The position numbers and the translations under genes were made by a program. A stretch of 64,000 nt of DNA, taken from NCBI RefSeq assembly GCF_036850765.1, contig NC_089491.1:90614740-90678739 (forward strand), written 5' to 3'. The notes below the pieces were generated by a model. The model made no database searches, was not told the origin of the DNA, and was given only the letters and a program-made list of their open reading frames with translations. This stretch comes from Saccopteryx bilineata (lineage: Eukaryota > Chordata > Mammalia > Chiroptera > Emballonuridae). Numbering within the stretch: the stretch's first letter is position 1; each line of letters starts with the position of its first letter. Of this stretch, positions 34,098 through 46,707 are shown piece after piece.

Positions 34098-35844
34098 GGT
34101 CATTGCTTTCCTCTACTCTCTGCTCCAACTTATCACTTCTTTTCAGTTCAGAATCCCTTATATGGGCACACATTTGATTATAACACTCTTGGTTAAAGTA
34201 TTATATTACACACACCATGAGAGCCCGGTACTCTCCCAACTGTATCCCAGACTGCCTTTCCTGGAACATTTCTCTTCTTTCCCAGTGTACCCTAAGCTTC
34301 AGCAACATATCAGCAAGACTATTCTCACATGTCTTACACTTTTAGCCTCCACTATAAAAGGAGTCAAAATGTAGAGTAGAATAAAAGAGGTTTTGGCAAA
34401 AATTCATATCTGGTCTTCACCTCTTAGCAGTTGTGGTATGTATAAAATAAAGACTACAGCCTATGTAGGATTATTGTGAGAAATGAATGATACCCCTGCC
34501 ACATTGTTGATGATGATGAAGATGCTGACTGATGATGAAGATGTTCCTCCTCTGCCTCTCCAGATATGCTCTTTCCTTTGCCCACTGGTTCTGTATCCCA
34601 GGAGGCCTATATTAATAATTAATAATTAGAAAGAACTTGATTCTTTTGAAATACTCCAGGAGCATTTGCCTCAGTTAAGTGTTTGAATTCTGGCTAAAAT
34701 TTGAGTCACCTCTTCATGAAATCTCATTTTGTGCAATGATATTTTGTGACTGTAAATAAAGCAAGCTGAATCCTCACATCTATAAGGGACTTGCAATGAC
34801 CTCTGGAGTAAAACATAAAGCTGTTGAAATGTATGGAATAACATAACTGCTGAAACAAGAAGCTTAGCTGCCTCCCCCCTTTTACTGCAAAATTTCTGGA
34901 GAACTACACCATTGAACTTGGCATATGAACCTTAGAATGGAGGAATTTCATATGGAGCATGTCAGAGGAGATTTAATTTTCAATTAGACTAAAAGAGGTC
35001 TAAGTCACTGAGGAAGACTGTCTTTATAAGAGTCAGAGAAAGGCAGCATTTCAAAACAAATCTCTTCCTAGAAACTTATGCAGTAGCTCTTGATTAGGTT
35101 TGCTGATATTTTAATATTCTGCAAGCTTAAAACTTTCTAAGAATGTCAATGTATATTAAGGTAACTTGCATATTTAATTTAAACTATTTTTTAAAAATTT
35201 CCCTTGGGCTTTAGAAACACAGCATTATTATTCAACATTATTATATAAATATGTATCCTCTTAACCAAAACAGAATTGAGTCCTTCAAAAAGTGTAACCT
35301 TTCTGACATTTCTCTTGTATTTAACTCTAAAGCTAAGTCTCTATTTTTTTATTCTCAGGAGAGAGCAGGTCCATTTCCACTACCTGCTGGTCTCAGGGTC
35401 ACTGCTTCAAGTTTAACACATTACTTCTAGTACCAAGCTTACCAGCTCATTTTAACTAGCTTATTCTCTTAAAAAGCTAAAAATATATTAGGTTTATCTC
35501 AATCACTATTAGGTTGCAGTATTCCTGACACAGAAACTAAACTCAATCTCTCTCTCACACACACACATACACATAGACCTAGAAATAAAAAGATGAAATA
35601 AAGTAGAATTACAATACTGCTTAGCTTATTTTAATTATCCAATAAAACCAGTTTTAGAGGCAATTGCTTTTATATAGAATACAAGATATTTCTCTTTCTA
35701 CCAGGTGTTCAACCATTGGCATCAGGGTATTTTAGACTCCTCCTTTTCCTTTCCACATCCCCTATTTGGTTATATAACTTCTTCTTCTTCTCTTCTTTTT
35801 ATTTTAATTTCTTTAATCATGTATAGATGAGAGGTTGCCTAATT
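34098..35844. other. No recognised feature
   Basis: AT-rich unassigned sequence. A short CA-rich run occurs near 35550-35573. No supported gene. Confidence 0.5.
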
Positions 35845-35915
35845 CCTTTATTCATTCAACCCAAAAGTATTTATTAAATGGCTTCTATTGGCAAGGTATC
35901 ATGGTACTTTAATTC
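35845..35915 (-). repeat. LINE-2 3' end relic
   Basis: Antisense LINE-2 terminus: 'tttattcattcaacccaaaa', 'gtatttattaaatggcttct'. Short and diverged. Confidence 0.45.
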
Positions 35916-37586
35916 CTAATCATTGTACTTCAATTCCTAACTGTGCCAGCTTCCTAATTATTCTCCATGGATATAGTTCCTTCTGCACTAGCAATGCATT
36001 AAAATTCTTTTTACCATTTTATCCCCCCCTCAATTTCAGTGATATACTAATGCCTATTGGTTTTCATTTGCGTTCAATAATTCTAGTATGTGAGTATTAG
36101 CTGCCTGCACAACTTTGCCTCCCTTGATTGCCAAATGTATTTAATCAATGACGATTTCTAGCCAGATGTATGATTGCTATTCTCTCTCTATAGCCTCTAT
36201 TTCCTCACCTCTGAACAATAAAGCCACATTTTCAAATCAATCAAAACCAGATCAAAACACACTACTTACTCTATCTTCACAGAGGTTTCTGACTTTAAAA
36301 GATTTGCTGTGGCATTTCTCAACAAATGCTAGGCTCTCTGCAGCATTTCCCAAGAAAAGTTGTTTTTCTTGTTATTTCCTATTTATTTTTTAAAGTACAA
36401 AATAAATATACAACTAGGATAAACATGCTTCAGCTAAAAAGATATTATGAAAAAGCTATTTTATTTTTTTCTTCCCAGGTGAAAGGTACCAGACTGACTA
36501 GAACTCTGTTAAATAATGAAATTTCAACTCTGCTGTTCCACTGAAACTTGGCTTGTTGAGTTCAGGGTGGTTGTACAGTCCAGACAAGCAGCATGAGTGC
36601 CAGAAGCAAATTCAGTTCATAGTCATCTTTGTACTAGGTGCAGGTTACTCAATCTCTAGTTGCAGGGGCTACATAATTATAACAGCATACAATACTTGCT
36701 ATATTTTTGCTTCTATGGTGTGTGTGTGTGTGTGTCTGTGTATGTGTGCATATATACATATTATAAAATGGATTTATAATGCTTTATAATGATGTATAAA
36801 TTTTATTATAAAATTCACTTATGATGATTTATAATGATATATAAACTATCAAGATAGATAGAAAGAAAAAGTAAGAAAAGAAGAGAAAAAAATGAAAGAA
36901 GAAAATGGAGAAGGGACACAGAAAATAAATGAGGAAAAGAGGCAAAAATGATAGAAAAGTAAGATGGAGACAGAGTGATGTTACAAACCAACCCCCATCT
37001 GATATAGAAAACAAACTTCTTTGTAACTTGGCAAATTGAGGCAGAAAGAGTAACTGCCCATATGTAGGGTGCTATTCAAAGGTTATTATTTCTGTGCTCT
37101 GAATGACTGTATTTGGGGACAAATGATTACACCTAATGAAAGGCTGGGATCCAGGTTTCACAGCTCACCTGGTTCCATGGGCCAAGTTGTTGCTTATCAC
37201 AGAGGAGAGGTTTCTGAGGCCAAGAACAGCAAACAACTTGAGAAATAAAACTTGAATTTGGTGGCAACATTTGCAAATTTTCTTAAAGGTTCCTGCAAAT
37301 TTGCAGCAGATAACAATAGAAATGTGAAAGTGTAAAATGACACGTGCTAGAAGGGGGGAGGGGGGAGTGAAGAAGGTTCTATTTTTCGAGGACACCTGAT
37401 TTCATTATAATCAACTGTTAACCTTTTCCTTACATTCCTGTTTACTGAAACACCATAATTTTCGAATAAGTGTGTCTGAATTTCACCCATAAACTTATGT
37501 GGAAGCAAGCAGACCATAAAATTCACTGTAAGGAGGGCTTCTTAGTTGGTCATCCTAACAAAATGCAAACTTGTAAAGCAATTTGC
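35916..37586. other. No recognised gene; (TG)n and purine-rich runs
   Basis: A (TG)n microsatellite lies at about 36718-36748. 36855-36960 is strongly purine-rich. The open frames here are short and carry no recognisable domain. Confidence 0.5.
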
Positions 37587-37605
37587 ATTAGAAATGGTGT
37601 GCTGG

Positions 37606-37790
37606 GCCTGACCTGTAGTGGCTGCGCAGCGGATAAAGGGTAGACCTGGAACACTGATGTTGCCTGTTCAAAACCCTAGGCTGCCTGGTCAAGGCATATG
37701 TGGGAATTGATGCTTCATGCTCCTACCCCCTTTCTCTTTCCCTCTCTTTTCTCTCTAAAAATAAATGAATAAATAAAATCCTTTAAAAAA
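37606..37790 (+). mobile_element. Family B SINE
   Basis: Head GCCTGACCTGTAGTGGCTGC, then 'ggcatatgtgggaattgatg', a C/T-rich part and an A-rich tail. The flanks share a long duplication with a few differences: attagaaatggtgtgctgg (37587-37605) and attagaaataccgtgctgg (from 37791). Confidence 0.9.
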
Positions 37791-37974
37791 ATTAGAAATA
37801 CCGTGCTGGAAGCCCAATTTTTTATTGGTCCAAATAAATTTTCATTGAGTATTGGAATATGCTGACTGAAAGGAGTAGAGAAAAACAGAAAAGAGGAGTC
37901 ATCTGATTATTTCACTACTTTGCTTAAAATTCTTTCAACAGCCCTGAGGTCTGTAAATGAAGTCAGTGCTGAGT

Positions 37975-38220
37975 GACTATTAGGTAAGACCAGCACTTGT
38001 TTCTGGCAATAGAGAGTTTGGGTTCAAATCTGGTCAATAACACATGAGGTGACCTTGGGCACTACATTTGCCACCTGTAAGTTTTCATGTCTTCATATGT
38101 AATATCATAAAAAATAAATATTTAGCTCTGTATGATTGCCTAGCTGGGATCACTTTAAAAAACACCATATCTAGTGTATGGCAAATAAGAACTACTAAAA
38201 AATATTAAGTATTATCATTA
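37975..38220 (+). repeat. MIR SINE relic
   Basis: Sense MIR order: 'gtttgggttcaaatctggtc', 'gaggtgaccttgggcactac', 'tagtgtatggcaaataagaa'. A second weak MIR-like piece follows antisense at 38240-38345 ('caaggtcacccatacaggat'). Confidence 0.6.
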
Positions 38221-38345
38221 TTATTAGTTGGAACATGGATTGATGGATTTGAAAAAGCCTTTAGAGGATCATTTGTTTACAGATGACAGCACTCAGGATC
38301 AGGGATGTTTCCCAACTTTCTCAAGGTCACCCATACAGGATGATG

Positions 38346-39149
38346 GTCTCCTGTCCCATAGTCCTGAGCCCTAGTAGATGACAAAAGAGAACAACATGTC
38401 TTGAAGTTCATAAAGCAGAAAGAATTTAGAGCATTTGCCTTATGGGTGGTGGCTGAATGTCTAACATTTGCTTCAAAATATTTGGTAAACAGTATTCTGA
38501 ATTAATCTCATATTTTTTTAATGTCATATTCACTAAGTTACTTGATATGAGGAACACAGGGCAGGCCTCCAATAACCAGCCCCTCTGTTATAGCGTCTTA
38601 ACCCCCACTTGGCACATTAGCAAAATCATTTTCATGTAGTCATTTTTACAGAAATAATGGTCCACATGTTTAAGTTAAAATTTTTGGAAAACATGTGGGA
38701 AAAATTCATGTGTGTGCCAGTCATCTACTGATGGTAATTATGTTAGTGTTTCTTGCTCTGAGACCATTTGCTCATCCAAGTTCTCATTCTGGTGATGCTT
38801 TCACATAGTTTTCAGCCATCTCACCTTTTGGAAAGACAAGCCAACATAATTTTAATACCCACCTTAGCTTTTCTTCCTGAAAGAAGGAATCAGACCCATC
38901 CCACTTATTTCTTACATTAGCATGCATGTACATGAGTACAATTTTACCTTTCATATTGAACTTTGCTGTTGATGGCAGTATTCATAAGTCGCTTTGATTA
39001 AGTTGAATGTGGTTTTCTTAAATAATGATAAATACTTAAATATATCCCCCAGCTGAAATTCTGATGTATAGATTCAGATTTTAGTAGGTTAAAAATTCAG
39101 ATCTCTTATTTCAAAACTTACTCAAAAGATGCGCAATTGTGCGCGCGTT

Positions 39150-39185
<36 letters not shown>

Positions 39186-40654
39186 ATTTCAAAGCCACTG
39201 TAAAGGGAAATAGAGCACCAAAGGTCACACATTAGCAGTGCCCAGGGTACCATAAAGAGTAGGTCATGCTGGTACAGGTGTTGACCTTCTCCTGCACTGG
39301 CCACTATAACTATAGTCACTACATGCCCAAACGCAAGAAATGCCAGACTTCATCTGGACCATTGATTTCCTTCTGCTAAGGATGAAACTGAGGTTCAGGG
39401 AGTTGAGAAGTAAACATTACAGGAGAGAGACAGAGAAAGAGAGAAAAAAAGAGAGGAGGAGAAGGAGAAGAGAAGAAGAAAGAGGAGGAGGAGGGGAAGA
39501 AAGTAAGGAAAGAAGGGAGAATGCCAAACAGAAAAGGTGTTATATGCTTCATCCTTCTTAAAAATTGAATTTTCATTTTATTTTATAATATGCATATAAT
39601 TAAATTACTAGTCAAGTAAGCTAGAAGTCACATGAACCACTCAAGAGTTGAACCATTATTTGTTTTATGGGGATTTTCTGCTAAAAAATAACAAGATATT
39701 TCTCATATTAAAATAAAAGTGCTGAGAGTCATTACTAGGACTGCATGGACATAAAGATAAAAATGCTAAAAATGCTTCCTCCAAACCAGCTAAAAAGTGG
39801 TTCAGATTTTTTTTTTGCTCATCTAGAAAAACGAGCATGCAATAAAACAAAACCAAAACAAGTGCCGGAGCTAGGAGTCTCATGAGATTTCCTGTGACTT
39901 CAGCTCTCCTGTTAATGAGAATGTGAGGCTGCCACTTCATGACTGTCAGTGGCTTGTTATTGGCAAGATAAAGACCAAGAAGATACAGCAAGGGAAAGTT
40001 TGTTCTTGATTAGAGCCTATATATGAAAAATTTTGAACAGCGAAAACAGTAAGTGGAAAATGCATGAGGCATGTTTTACTTGCTCTTTATTGCAATATAA
40101 GCTCTGCCAATGTACTCTGATATCTTGAAATTCCAATCATTTTTCCTCTGCTACAATTCTAAAAGTCAGTTGTTGGGAAACAATTTTAACATTTTTCATA
40201 GAATAACTTTTTAAATTAGTTAAACATTCACAGCTTCACAATAGTTAATTGATGAGGAAGGGTCTGGATCTCTTACAAATAGCTTTTCTCTAAGTGTAGG
40301 CATGTAGGACAAACTGAACTGGCTGAGATTCACATAGTTGCTAAGAGTTCAAAGACATACACCTCTGAAGGCTGTTAGTTGCAAAAACACATTCTCAATG
40401 CAAGCTGCTCATCTCTGGAAATTCTCTTTATTTCTTTAAATATGACAACACCCCATTACAAATTAGGTGTTAGAAGAGAGCATTCTAAAAAAATGTATGA
40501 ATTTTATAACTGGGATATATAAAAACATGCTAAGATTAGTTTCTTAAAGATCAGACACTCCTGGGAAAAATTATGTTTCATGTACTACATGCCACTTTAT
40601 TAGGCTTTATTTCAAAATCTATCAAGGATCTTGAGGAGCAAGATTATTTTCTTC
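38346..40654. other. No recognised gene; (TG)n and purine tracts
   Basis: (GT)n at about 39153-39181, preceded by a short gcgcgc run. A purine tract at 39420-39520 (GA/GGA-rich) makes the 73-codon plus-strand frame there an artefact. A minus-strand frame at 39665-39991 (108 codons) has no domain I recognise. Confidence 0.5.
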
Positions 40655-41522
40655 ATTTTTTTGTGGTAAAATATACACAACATAAAACTGACCTTCTTGA
40701 CCATTTTTAAAACCAATTTATTGAAAATTATTGATATGTAAAAGCTGTACATGTTTAATGTATACAACTACTCAATGAGTTTGGGGATAAGTATATATAT
40801 TTCTGTAAAAGCATCACCACCACAAGACTGTAAACCTATCACCTCCCAAAGTTTCTTTCTGCTCCCTTTATTATTATTACTATGCATGTGGTAAAAGTAT
40901 TTAATATAAGATCTACTTTTTAGCAAACTTTAATTACATGAAAACATTTTAAAGGGGACAGTTCAGTGGTATCACATACATTCACAGAATTGTGCAGCCA
41001 TACCCATCATCCATTTCCTTTTGCAACAGTGAAAGTTTATACCTATTTAACAGTAACTCCCTGGTCTCCCAACATCCTAAGCCCAGCAACCCCCATTCTA
41101 CCTTCTGTCTCTATGATTTTGACTAAGTACATCATATAAATGAAATAGTACAGTATAATCTTTTTGAGACTGGCTTATTTTACTTAGTATAATTTCCTCA
41201 GGTTTCATACAGATTGTAGCATATATCAGAATGTCCTTCCTTTTCAATGATAAATAATAACATAATATTTATCCCACCTGTGTATCCTTTTATCTACTTA
41301 TGAATACTTGGGTTGCTTCCACGTTTTAAGTGTTATAAACAATGTTATGAACATGAATGTACACGTTTCTTTGAGATCCTCCTTTTAATACTTTTGTTTA
41401 TATGCAAAAAGTGAAATTGTTGAGTTATATAGTAAGTTATTTTTAATTTTTTGAGAAAGTGCCAACTGTTTTTTGCAGTGTCTGTACCATTTTATATTGA
41501 CAACAACAGTGCACCAGTTTTC
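40655..41522 (-). mobile_element. Old LINE-1, 3' part
   Basis: Antisense old LINE-1 3' UTR and distal ORF2: 'ttttttgtggtaaaatatac', 'gacagttcagtggtatcaca', 'ttcacagaattgtgcagcca', 'ctggtctcccaacatcctaa', then 'ttgggttgcttccacgtttt'. It continues after the younger LINE-1 at 46708. The last 15 bp (41508-41522) are the left target-site duplication copy of that younger insertion. Confidence 0.8.
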
Positions 41523-41957
41523 TTTCTTTTCTTTTTTTCTATGTGTCAAGGGCCAAGTTGAGGTTGAATTTGTAGTGGACCTAATCTGTTCTGTTTGGTC
41601 ATTCTTTTTTTTTTTTTTTAATTTATTCTGTTTACATAGATTCTAGTGTCACCCTGAATTCATCCTCCTCTCCCCCGTGACCCCCAGTACATCCCTCCCT
41701 GTCCACTTCCCTGTAATGCCCTCCATCATTCCCTCCAGAATTTGATTTTCTGTTCTCATTCCATCCTATCAGCCTATCATCCCCTTTCCCTCTGTCTGCT
41801 TTCCTTCTGGATCCTTTGATCCCACCTCTGTCTCTATTCTGCTCCTCAGTTCATATTGTTCGTCGGATTCCTTATATGAGTGAGGTCATATGATATTTTT
41901 CTTTCTCCGCCTGGCTTATTTCACTTAACATAATAGTTTCCAGGTTTGTCCATGTTG

Positions 41958-44900
41958 TCACAAAAAAAATAATATTTCCTTCTTTTTCATAGCCCCATAG
42001 TATTCCATTGTACCATATATGCACCACTGCTTTTTAATCCAGTCATCCACTGATGGGCACTTGGGCTGTTTCCAGATCTTGTCTATTGTAAACAATGCTG
42101 CAATAAACATGGGGGTGCATTTCTTCTTTTGACTCGTTGATGTAGTGTTCTTGGGATACATTCCCAAAAGTGTTATGGCTGGGTCAAAAGGAAGTTTGAT
42201 TTTTAATTTTTTGAGGAATCTCCATACTGTTTTCACAGTGGCTACACCAGTCTGCATTCCCACCAGCAGTGCAGCAGGGTTCCCTTTTCTCCACATCCTC
42301 GCCTGCACTTATTCTGTGTTGTTTCATTGATGAGCACCATTCTGACTGGTGTGAGGTGACATCTCATTGTGATATTAATTTTCATTTTTCTAATGATTAG
42401 TGATGTTGAGCATTTTTTCATATGCCTATTGGCCATCTGTATGTCCTCTTTGGAGAAGTGTCTATTCATTTCTTTTGCCCATTTTTTGATTGGATTGTTT
42501 GTCTTCCTGGTGTTGAGTTTTACAAGTTCTTTATAAATTTTGGTTATTAACCCCTTACCAGATATATTGTTGAATATATTCTCCCATTCTGTGGTTTGCC
42601 TTTTTATTTTGTTCATATTGTCTTTAGCTATACAAAAGCTTTTTAGTTTGATATAGTTCCATTTATTTATCCTGTCATTTATTTCCCTTGCACTTGGAGA
42701 TAAATCAGCAAATACATTGCTGTAAGTGATGTTGGAGAGCTTATTGTCTATGTCTTCCTGAAGGGTGCTTATGGTTTCATGACTTACATTTAGGTCTTTT
42801 ATCCATTTTGAGTTTATTTTTGTGAATGGTGTATGTTGGTGGTCTAGTTTCATTTTTTTTTTTTTTTTTTTTGCAGGTAGCTGTCCAATTTTTCCAACAC
42901 CATTTGTTAAAGAGACAATCTTTACTCCATTGTATGCTATTACCATCCTTCTCAAATATTAATTGTTCATAAAAGTGCGGGTTTATTTCTGAGTTCTCTG
43001 TTCTGTTCCATTGATACATGCCTGTTCTTATGTCAGTACCAAGCTGTTTTGAGTAAAATGGACTTGTAGTATAATTTGACATCTGGAAGTTTGATGCCAC
43101 CCACTTTATTCTTTTTTTTCAAGATTGCTGAGGCTATTCCTGTTCTATTTTGGTTCCATATGAATTTTTGTTCTATATCTTTGAAGTATGTTCTTGATAT
43201 TTTAATAAACATTGCATTGAATTTATTAATTGCTTTGGGTAATAAGGACATTTTAATGATGTTTATTCTTCCTAGCCATGAACACGGTATAAGCTTCCAA
43301 TTGTTTGTATCTTCCTTAATTTCTTTTATCAATGTTTTATAATATTCTGAATACAAGTCTTTAACCCCCTTGATTAAATTTACTCCTATGTGTTTTTGTT
43401 GTTGTTGTAATAGTAAAGAGGACTGTTAATTTCTATTTCAGACAGATCATTGTTGGTGTATAAAAATGCCTCTGATTTTTGAGTAATAATTTTATATCCT
43501 GACACCTTGCTGAATTCCTTTATCAGGTCCAATAGTTTTTTGATTGCAACTTTAGGGTTTTCTATGTACAGTATCATATAATCAGCAAATAATGATAGTT
43601 TTACTTCTCCTTTTCCAATTTGGATGTCATTTATTTCAAAATCTTGTCTAATTGCTGTGGCTAGGACTTCCAGAACTATGTTGAATAAGAGTGGTGAAAG
43701 GGGGAACCTCTGCCTTGTTCCTGATCTTAAGGGGATTGCTTTTAACTTTTGCCATTGAGTATGATGTTGGCTGTGGGTTTGTCATAGATGGTCTTTATCA
43801 TGTTGAGGTATGTTCTCTGTATTCCGCTTTGCTGAGGGTTTTGATCATAAATGGGTGCTGGATTTTATCAAATGCTTTTCCTGCATCTATTGATATTATC
43901 ATGTGGTTTTTGTCCCTCCTTTTGTTTATGTGATGAATCACATTGATTGATTTGCGAATATTGTACCAGCCTTGCCTCCTTAAAATAAATCCCACTTGAT
44001 CATGATGTATGATTTTTTTCATGTATTGCTGGATCCAGTTTGCTAATATTTTGTTGAGAATTTTAGCATCTAAATTCATCAGGGATATTGGCCTATAGTT
44101 TTCTTTCTTTCTGTTGTCTTTGCCTGGTTTTGGAATCAGAATTATGCTTGCCTCATAAAAGGAGCTTGGAAGTTTTCCTTCCTCTTGAATTTTTTGAAAT
44201 AGCTTGAGAAGGATAGGAGTTAGTTTTTCTTTGAATGTTTGAATTTGACTATGAAGCCATCTGGCCCAGGGCTTTTGTTTGTTGGGAGTTTTTTGATAAT
44301 TATTTTGATTTCATTTGTTGTAATCAGTCTAGGTTTTCTGATTCTTACAAATTGATTTTTGAAAGATTATATTTTTCAAGGAATTTGTCCATTTCACCTA
44401 CGTTGTCTAATTTTTCTGCATACAGTTCTTTATAGTATTTTCTTACAATCCTTTGTATTTCTGCTGTCTGTTGTTAATTCTCCAGCCTCATTTCTAATTT
44501 TATTTATTTGAGTCCTTTCTTTTTTTTCTTGGTGAGTTGGCTAAGGGTGCATCTATCTTGTCTACTTGTTCAAAGAACCAGCTCTTGGTTTCATTGATCC
44601 TCTGCATTGTTTCTTTAGCCTCTATGTCATTTATTTCCACTGTGATCTTTATTATTTCTTCCTTCTACTTTCTGTATGCTTTACTTGCTGTTCTTTTTCT
44701 AGTTCTTTTAGTTGCAGGATTAAGTTGTTTATTTGAGCTTTTTCTAGCTTCTTAAGGTATGCCTTGTAATGCTATGAACGTCCCTCTCAAGAATGCTTTT
44801 GCTGTGTCCCGCAGATTTTGAGTTGTTGTATGCTCATTTTCATTTGTTTCAGGAAATTTTTTATGTCTTCCTTGATCTCATTGTTGACCCATTCATTGTT

Positions 44901-45659
44901 TAATAACATACTGTTTAGTTTCTAAGTGTGTTTCAGTTTTTCTATTGTAGTTGATTATTAGTTTCATATCATTGTGGTCAGAGAAGATGATTGATATGGT
45001 TTCAATCTTCTTGAATTTGTTGAGACTCATTTTATGCCCTAATATGTGGTCTATCTTGGAGAATGTACCATGAGCACTCGCAAGGAATGTATATTCTGCT
45101 GCTTTGGGGTGAAAGGTTATGAAGATATCTATTAAATCCTGTTGATCTAGTGTGTCCTTTAAGTCTGCTGTTTCTTCATTAAATTTTTTTCTTGAGGTTC
45201 TATCTAGTGATGTTAGTGGAGTATTGAAATCCCCTACTATTATAGTATTGCTGTTGATCTTGCCCTTTATGTCCATCAAAATCTGCCTTATATATTTAGG
45301 TGCTCCTATATTAGGTGCATAGATATTTATAATGGTTATCTCTTCCTGTTGGACTGCTCCCTTTATCATTATGTAGTGACCTTCTTTATCCCTTATTATA
45401 GTCTCTGTTTTAAAATCTATTTTGTCAGATATAAGTATTGCTACCCCAGCTTTTTTTTCATTTCCATTTGTATAAAATATTTTTTCCATCCTTTTACTTT
45501 CAGTCTATGTGTATCTTTTGTTTTGAGGTGGATCTCCGGTAGACAGCATATGTACGGGTCTTGTTTTCTTATCCATTCAGCTACCCTATATCTTCTGATT
45601 GGATCATTTAATCTATTTATATTTAATGTTATTATTGATATGTAGTAGTTTATTGCCAT
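41958..45659 (-). pseudogene. LINE-1 ORF2 remnant (endonuclease and reverse transcriptase)
   Basis: ORF2p nicks target DNA and reverse-transcribes LINE-1 RNA in the nucleus. The endonuclease is readable from 45659 down to about 44893 across one frameshift near 45480. The expected catalytic neighbourhoods are visible: TLNINRLN, CCLPEIHL, VGDFNTPLTSLDR, FSKIDHILGH and FSDHN. The reverse transcriptase begins near 44079 with motif [14 protein letters not shown], but the catalytic FADD box reads FADY (43578-43589), so a metal-binding aspartate is lost. The C-terminal part at 42242-42955 keeps a CX3CX7HX4C cysteine motif ([19 protein letters not shown]), and the last frame ends at 41958. A 20-nt T run (42853-42872) and several frameshifts also break it. 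It is inactive. Confidence 0.9.
42853..42872. repeat. T20 run inside LINE-1 ORF2
   Basis: Twenty consecutive T on the plus strand (A on the LINE-1 sense strand), giving a lysine run in one frame. Probably an expanded A-rich codon stretch. Confidence 0.9.
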
Positions 45660-45671
45660 TTTTTATTTAAA

Positions 45672-45673
<2 letters not shown>

Positions 45674-45714
<41 letters not shown>
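45674..45714. repeat. (TA)n microsatellite between ORF1 and ORF2
   Basis: About 20 TA units in the inter-ORF spacer of the LINE-1, just upstream of the ORF2 start in LINE-1 orientation. Confidence 0.95.
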
Positions 45715-45716
<2 letters not shown>

Positions 45717-45739
45717 CACCCACCCCCCTTTGTTCTGTC

Positions 45740-46690
45740 TACAGCAGGCCCCTTAACATTTCCTGGAGCATTGGTTTGGTTGTGATGAATTCTTTAAGTT
45801 TTTTTTTTTTTTTTTTTTGGCTGAGAGGCTTTCTATTTCTCCTTCAATTTTAAATAATAGTCTTGCTGATTAAAGAAGTCTTGGTTGTAGGTTCTTGTTC
45901 TGCATTACTTTGAATATTTCTTGCCAATCCCTTCTGGCCTCAAGTGTTTCTGTTGAGAAGTCGGATGTCATCCTTATGGGTGTTCCTTATAGGTGATTGA
46001 CTGTTTTTCTCTTACAGCTTTTAATATTCTTTCTTTATCTCTTAACTTAGGTATTTTGATTATAATATGTCTTGGTGTGGGTCTTTTTTGGGTTCTTTTG
46101 TAATGGGATTCTCTCTGCTTCTTGAACTTGTGTGACTCTTTCCTGCAGCAATTTATGGAAATTTTCATCTATAATTTCTTCAAAGAGCTTCTCTAGTCCT
46201 TGTTCTTTCTTTTCTCCTTCAGGAACCCTTATTATGCAGATATTGTTTCTCTTCATGTTGTCACAGAGCTCTCTTTTGGTTTCCTAAGACTTTTTGATCC
46301 CCTTTTCTTTTTGATTTTCTGCTTATGTGTTTTCACTTATCTTGTCCTCTAAGTCACTGATTTGATCCTCTGCTTCATCCAGCTTGCTTTCAATTCCTTC
46401 TAGTATAGTCTTCATTTCTGATATTGTGTTTGTCATTTCTGTCTGATTCTTCTTTAGGATTTCCATGTCCTTTTTGATGCTTACAATTTCTTTATTGAGG
46501 TGTTCATTAAGTCCATCCATTGTAGCTTTGAGATCCTTAAGGATCCTAACAATCATTATTTTATACTCAGCATCTGGTAATTTGATTACTTCCAATTTGT
46601 CCACGACTTTTCTTGAGGACTTATCTTGTTGAAGCATATGAATTATGTTTCTCTGTCTACCAATTATTCTCCATATGACTTATAGGCTTC
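45740..46690 (-). pseudogene. LINE-1 ORF1 remnant
   Basis: ORF1p is the LINE-1 RNA-binding chaperone that coats the transcript in the cytoplasmic particle. The N-terminal coiled coil is readable at 46323-46637: a heptad-like Leu/Ile pattern with EGIESKLDEAEDQISDLEDK near the end. The RNA-recognition part follows at 46047-46256 (ICIIRVPEGEKKEQGLEKLF), and the C-terminal domain start at 45974-46168 (TPRHIIIKIPKLRDKERIL). These pieces lie in shifting frames with stops between them. The last part, which encodes EIESLSAKKKK-like sequence, runs into a T run at about 45799-45822. The 5' end is cut off, so no promoter or 5' UTR is present. It cannot make full ORF1p. Confidence 0.88.
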
Positions 46691-46707
46691 TTCCAGTTGT
46701 GATCAAT

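Larger units (their letters stand above)
41523..46707 (-). mobile_element. LINE-1 (5.2 kb), 5'-truncated in ORF1, possible 3' transduction
   Basis: Minus-strand LINE-1 bounded by an exact 15-bp target-site duplication AGTGCACCAGTTTTC at 41508-41522 and 46708-46722. From its 5' side it holds most of ORF1, ORF2 and the 3' UTR. It ends at an AATAAA signal (complement of 41622-41627) and a 15-nt A run (complement of 41605-41619). Beyond that lie 64 bp of non-LINE-1 sequence (41541-41604) and a second A-rich tail (41523-41540) abutting the duplication. This arrangement is what a 3' transduction produces. Both reading frames are broken. Confidence 0.93.

Noticed and set aside
33746..34196. Open frames of up to 146 codons on both strands in the C/T tract
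   Set aside because: CT repeats contain no stop codons in most frames; the proteins are simple-sequence artefacts.
36718..36748. CRISPR-like or regulatory direct repeats
   Set aside because: Simple (TG)n microsatellite. No spaced repeats or cas-like genes occur anywhere in the window.
42242..45489. Frames of up to 237 codons that could be read as a host gene
   Set aside because: They are LINE-1 ORF2 pieces with frameshifts and a lost catalytic aspartate, hence a transposon pseudogene.
46323..46637. Coiled-coil protein gene
   Set aside because: Matches the LINE-1 ORF1 coiled coil and lies directly upstream of ORF2 in the same LINE-1.
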